DNA from: CAKSQF01 sp051868045 | GTDB taxonomy: Bacteria > Bacillota > Clostridia > Oscillospirales > CAG-272 | NCBI GenBank assembly: GCA_051868045.1 | Contig: JBJDZN010000066.1 | Coordinates: forward strand, 1-18,206 | DNA length: 18,206 nucleotides | Direction of reading: 5' to 3' | Shown: positions 15,606-18,206 of the stretch, piece after piece | Layout: every line of letters begins with the position of its first letter | How positions within the stretch are numbered: the stretch's first letter is position 1 | The notes under the pieces: generated by a model | The model's database searches: none | Seen by the model: only the letters and a program-made list of their open reading frames with translations | Told to the model about the DNA's origin: nothing | Program-made: the position numbers and the translations under genes

Positions 15606-15889
15606 GGGGAATTCATAATTTTTCCCAAAACCGGATGTAGAAAATCAAAATCAAAAGCCCCCGATTTGCCGTCTTTTTGTACAAATTTTTCAGAATATTT
15701 TTGGTTATTCTCGCCAATCTTTTTCCATTTTTCACAAAAATAACTTTTTCGACAAAATACCGAATCGTTCAATTTTACCCCTTGCATTTTCCTTAAAACG
15801 GTAAATTTTCAACGGTAATCATCAAATTCACCTTCCAAAGGAAGGGATTTCCAAATTCGGGGAAGCCTTTGAATCCTTCGTTTTGCCCC
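15606..15889. other. AT-rich divergent intergenic region
   Basis: This stretch lies between the divergent glgB and DUF4349 promoters and is T-rich and A-rich. I see no credible gene: the one short minus-strand frame has no good ribosome binding site or family resemblance. A small perfect inverted repeat, CCTTCC AAA GGAAGG, occurs at 15831-15845. ACGGTAA occurs twice near 15797-15818. Confidence 0.5.
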
Positions 15890-15918
15890 TTGACAAATTG
15901 CACAATTTGTGCTATAAT
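15890..15918 (+). promoter_or_regulatory. Promoter for DUF4349 lipoprotein with palindrome in the spacer
   Basis: TTGACA (15890-15895), a 17-bp spacer and TATAAT (15913-15918) are fully consensus, with an extended -10 TG. A perfect inverted repeat, ACAAATTG CA CAATTTGT (15893-15910), fills the spacer and overlaps the -35 box. That is where a repressor operator would block polymerase. Confidence 0.9.
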
Positions 15919-16004
15919 ATTCAGAATCAATCAGGCAAAAATCACAATGTCGTATCATCCACCCGTCCATAACCCATGAACAACCCATGAAAGGAAGGAT
16001 TTCC

Positions 16005-16943
16005 ATGAAAAGACACCTGAAGAGAGTCCTGATTCTCCTGCTGGCAGCCGTCACCCTCACCGCCTGTGCAAAATCCGGGACGGATAACATCTCCGGCAAT
16101 GCGGCTTCTGCTCCATCCGTTTCATACGGTGAAAGTACAGAGATAAAGGACAGCGGCATTGACAGCATTCTCAGCGATGACGTTGCCGTGACCGACAGTC
16201 GAAAACTGATCCGCACCGTAGAACTTTCGCTGGAAACCAAGGATTTTGACAGCCTGATCGCCGATCTCAATGCCCGCACCGCCGAACTGGGCGGATATGT
16301 GGAAAGCAGTCGGATTACAGGCAACAGCTACGGCATTGACGGTTCCCGATACGCCAGTATGGTAATCCGTGTTCCCGCCGCCGATGCCGACACCCTGCTG
16401 TCCCATGTGGGCGAATCTGCCAACATTGTCAGTCAGTCCTCCAATGTCAGCGACGTCACTTTGAACTATGTGGACATCACCAGCCGGATCCGTTCGCTGG
16501 AGGCAGAGCGGGATGCTCTGCAAGCCATGCTGGAGACCGCCACCAACACCGACACGCTGCTGAAGATCCGCAGTCAACTGACCGATGTGCAGTACAGTCT
16601 GGATTCCTACAAGTCTTCCCTTCTTCAGATGGAGTCAAAAATCGACTATACCACGATCAATCTGAGCATCATCGAGGTCAAGGTCTACACCGAGACCGAG
16701 GAATTGTCGGTCTGGGAACAGATCGGCACCGGACTTGTCAACAGTCTGAAGGATGTCGGCGCAGGATTTGTGGCATTCTTCGTCTGGCTGATTGTGAACC
16801 TTCCCTATCTGATCATCATTGCCGCCTTGGTGGTTCTGGCGGTATTCGTTGTCCGGAAAATCCTGAAAAAGAGCCGAAAGAATCGTCAGGAACAGATGCA
16901 GTCCTATCAGGACATGATGAACAATCAGAAAAAGGACTCTTAA
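16005..16943 (+). CDS. DUF4349-family lipoprotein with C-terminal membrane helix
   Basis: The 312-residue protein has a short lipoprotein signal with lipobox LTAC (Cys21) and a flexible linker (22-60). The DUF4349 region runs from LIRTVELSLETKDFDSLIADL to INLSIIEVKV (about 68-227), with a coiled coil at about 157-210. A glycine-bearing hydrophobic segment (about 253-285) is followed by a basic Lys/Arg-rich tail, so the protein is anchored by both a lipid and a helix. The ATG at 16005 is chosen because AAGGAAGG ends 6 nt upstream; the in-frame ATG at 15987 precedes that site. Family members are Gram-positive envelope proteins of unknown function. It has its own promoter and terminator. Confidence 0.9.
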   Translation: MKRHLKRVLILLLAAVTLTACAKSGTDNISGNAASAPSVSYGESTEIKDSGIDSILSDDVAVTDSRKLIRTVELSLETKDFDSLIADLNARTAELGGYVESSRITGNSYGIDGSRYASMVIRVPAADADTLLSHVGESANIVSQSSNVSDVTLNYVDITSRIRSLEAERDALQAMLETATNTDTLLKIRSQLTDVQYSLDSYKSSLLQMESKIDYTTINLSIIEVKVYTETEELSVWEQIGTGLVNSLKDVGAGFVAFFVWLIVNLPYLIIIAALVVLAVFVVRKILKKSRKNRQEQMQSYQDMMNNQKKDS

Positions 16944-16964
16944 AGCAAGATCACGGCATCTTCA

Positions 16965-16994
16965 CCGACCTCCCCAACAGGGGAGGTCGGTTTT
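16965..16994 (+). terminator. Intrinsic terminator after the DUF4349 gene
   Basis: A perfect 11-bp GC-rich stem (16965-16975 with 16980-16990) closes an AACA loop and is followed by TTTT. It lies 22 nt past the stop. The next 105 bases up to the metA promoter show no gene or clear signal. Confidence 0.9.
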
Positions 16995-17099
16995 AGGTGA
17001 AATACCGTCATTTTACGTTCTGATCTTCTTAACATTTGGTCTTCAAGATGCTTTCCCCTGATTTTGCCCCATTTTGGAGTGAAAAATACCGGAACTCCC

Positions 17100-17128
17100 T
17101 TGACAATGCGGAAATCCCGTGCTATAAT
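17100..17128 (+). promoter_or_regulatory. metA: Promoter for metA
   Basis: TTGACA (17100-17105), 17-bp spacer, TATAAT (17123-17128) and an upstream TG give a fully consensus extended -10 promoter. The leader to the ATG is only about 45 nt, too short for a SAM riboswitch or T-box, so RNA-level methionine control is unlikely here. Confidence 0.92.
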
Positions 17129-17179
17129 ATCCGATGAAAAGATCAAAAAAATGGCGAAAACACGGACAAGGAGTCTATC

Positions 17180-18097
17180 ATGCCCATAAAAATTCCAAAC
17201 GAACTCCCCGCAACGCATATCCTGCTGAGCGAGAATATATTTACCATTACCGAGACCCGGGCCATCACGCAGGACATCCGTCCCCTGAAGCTTCTGATTC
17301 TCAATCTGATGCCCACCAAGATCGCTACCGAAACCCAATTGGCAAGACTCCTGGGCAACACCCCCCTTCAGGTCGAAATGGAACTGATCCATACCAAGAC
17401 CCATGAATCGAAAAACACCCCTCATGAACATCTGCTGACCTTCTACAAAACCTTTGATCAGGTCTGCATGAACACCTATGACGGCATGGTCATCACCGGC
17501 GCACCGGTGGAGCAGATGCCCTTTGAAGAGGTTGAATACTGGGACGAGCTATGCGAAATCATGGAGTGGAGCAAAACCCATGTGACCTCGGTCTTCCACA
17601 TTTGCTGGGGAGCTCAGGCGGGGCTGTACTACCATTTCGGCATTCCCAAATACCCTTTGGAGAAGAAGCTGTTCGGCGTCTTTCCCCATCATGTGGAGCG
17701 CAAATCCTCCATCCTTTTTCGTGGCTTTGACGATGTCTTTATGGTTCCTCACAGCCGCCACACCACCATTCACAGAGAGGACGTGGAGAAGGTTCCCGAG
17801 TTGAAAATTCTTGCCGTCGGCGACGAGGTGGGCATCTATGCCCTGTCCACCGACCGTGGCAGACAGATTTTCATCACCGGTCACAGCGAATACGATGCCG
17901 GAACCCTGGACAGCGAATACCGCCGGGACAAGGATGCCGGACTGCCTATTCAGGTTCCCAAGAACTACTACCCTGACGACGACGATACCAAGCCTCCGCT
18001 TGTCACCTGGCGATCCCATGCCAATCTGCTCTATTCCAACTGGCTCAATTATTTTGTTTATCAGACCACGCCGTACGATCTTAAAAATATCAAATAA
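17180..18097 (+). CDS. metA: Homoserine O-acetyltransferase (MetA family)
   Basis: MetA acylates the hydroxyl of L-homoserine, the first committed step to methionine, in the cytoplasm. The 305-residue protein matches the family's usual length and numbering: nucleophile Cys142 in ICWGAQAGL, and His235 and Glu237 in ITGHSEYD. Position 111 is Glu (GAPVEQMPFEEV), where E. coli MetA has Gly. In studied members Glu111 goes with acetyl-CoA use and Gly with succinyl-CoA, so an acetyltransferase is predicted although the family is often labelled succinyltransferase. AAGGAG lies 6 nt before the ATG. The gene is monocistronic, with its own promoter and a large downstream hairpin. Confidence 0.96.
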   Translation: MPIKIPNELPATHILLSENIFTITETRAITQDIRPLKLLILNLMPTKIATETQLARLLGNTPLQVEMELIHTKTHESKNTPHEHLLTFYKTFDQVCMNTYDGMVITGAPVEQMPFEEVEYWDELCEIMEWSKTHVTSVFHICWGAQAGLYYHFGIPKYPLEKKLFGVFPHHVERKSSILFRGFDDVFMVPHSRHTTIHREDVEKVPELKILAVGDEVGIYALSTDRGRQIFITGHSEYDAGTLDSEYRRDKDAGLPIQVPKNYYPDDDDTKPPLVTWRSHANLLYSNWLNYFVYQTTPYDLKNIK

Positions 18098-18130
18098 CGA
18101 GGGGGGTTCTCTCACCCAACCCTGCCAAAT

Positions 18131-18187
18131 AAAAACCTTCGATTCCAAATAAACTTTCAGTTTATTGACAATCGAAGGTTTTTGTGT
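18131..18187 (+). terminator. Large hairpin terminator after metA
   Basis: A perfect 14-bp outer stem (18131-18144 with 18170-18183), a 3x3 internal loop and a perfect 8-bp inner stem (18148-18155 with 18159-18166) close on TTC. The descending arm ends in GG followed by five T and GTGTT, as in an intrinsic terminator with the A-tract pairing the U-tract. It lies 33 nt after the metA stop. Confidence 0.85.
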
Positions 18188-18193
18188 TATACT
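18165..18193 (+). promoter_or_regulatory. Promoter reading out of the right edge
   Basis: TTGACA (18165-18170), a 17-bp spacer and TATACT (18188-18193) with an upstream TG form a strong promoter for a gene beyond the window. Its -35 box and spacer lie inside the metA terminator hairpin. Confidence 0.82.
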
Positions 18194-18206
18194 GGATTCA
18201 GGATCA

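Noticed and set aside
15602..15787. 61-codon minus-strand frame in the AT-rich region upstream of the glg promoter.
   Set aside because: No good ribosome binding site, no family resemblance, and it overlaps the glg promoter.
17129..17179. Possible SAM riboswitch or T-box in front of metA.
   Set aside because: The predicted leader is about 45 nt with no stems, too short for either element.
17134..17406. 90-codon plus-strand frame beginning before metA.
   Set aside because: It overlaps metA in another frame and lacks a ribosome binding site; metA is unambiguous.
18131..18183. Terminal inverted repeats of a small mobile element (MITE).
   Set aside because: The repeat arms are separated by only a few bases, there is no target duplication, and position and T-run fit a terminator.

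Overview
The window looks like chromosomal DNA from a low-to-moderate-GC Firmicute, most likely a gut-type Clostridium relative (Oscillospirales-like). The evidence is the paired GlgC and GlgD subunits in a glgB-C-D-A-P order like that of Bacillus subtilis, strong AGGAGG-type ribosome binding sites, Gram-positive lipoprotein signals and sigma-A-type promoters. The genus is inference. No tRNA, rRNA, CRISPR, IS element or phage gene was seen.

Left region (1-3682). On the minus strand, an NfeD-type membrane protein with an extra N-terminal module is followed by an SPFH (stomatin/QmcA-like) protein, the classic membrane-microdomain pair. The pair runs out to a strong bidirectional terminator at 41-81. 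Divergent from it is a plus-strand membrane-anchored protein resembling a NERD domain but without the nuclease ExK residues. It starts at TTG behind a structured leader and ends at a terminator shared with the convergent gene.

Central region (3686-15605). This is a long minus-strand run for glycogen metabolism. From one strong promoter at 15577-15605 it reads glgB (branching), glgC and glgD (ADP-glucose pyrophosphorylase subunits), glgA (glycogen synthase), glgP (phosphorylase) and a cytoplasmic neopullulanase-like GH13 enzyme. Together these make ADP-glucose, build and branch glycogen, and break it down. No recognisable glgX or pullulanase-type debranching gene is present, so the GH13 enzyme may fill that step. 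Three intercistronic gaps (glgB-C, glgD-A, glgA-P) each carry GC-rich hairpins, whereas glgC-D and glgP-amylase are tightly packed. Last comes a lipoprotein with a ComEC-type metallo-beta-lactamase fold that has lost almost all its metal ligands, probably with its own promoter.

Right region (15890-18206). On the plus strand lie a DUF4349 lipoprotein with a C-terminal membrane helix, then metA, whose Glu111 predicts homoserine O-acetyltransferase activity. Each has its own strong promoter. metA ends in a large hairpin terminator that physically overlaps a promoter reading out of the window.

Most of the window is recognisable metabolism and cell-envelope housekeeping. I did not find a clearly new multi-gene system. 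The points worth a second look are two apparent pseudoenzymes (NERD-like and MBL-like), the in-frame NfeD fusion with an internal ribosome binding site, Ser15 in GlgA, the basic tail on GlgB, and the promoter and hairpin architecture.
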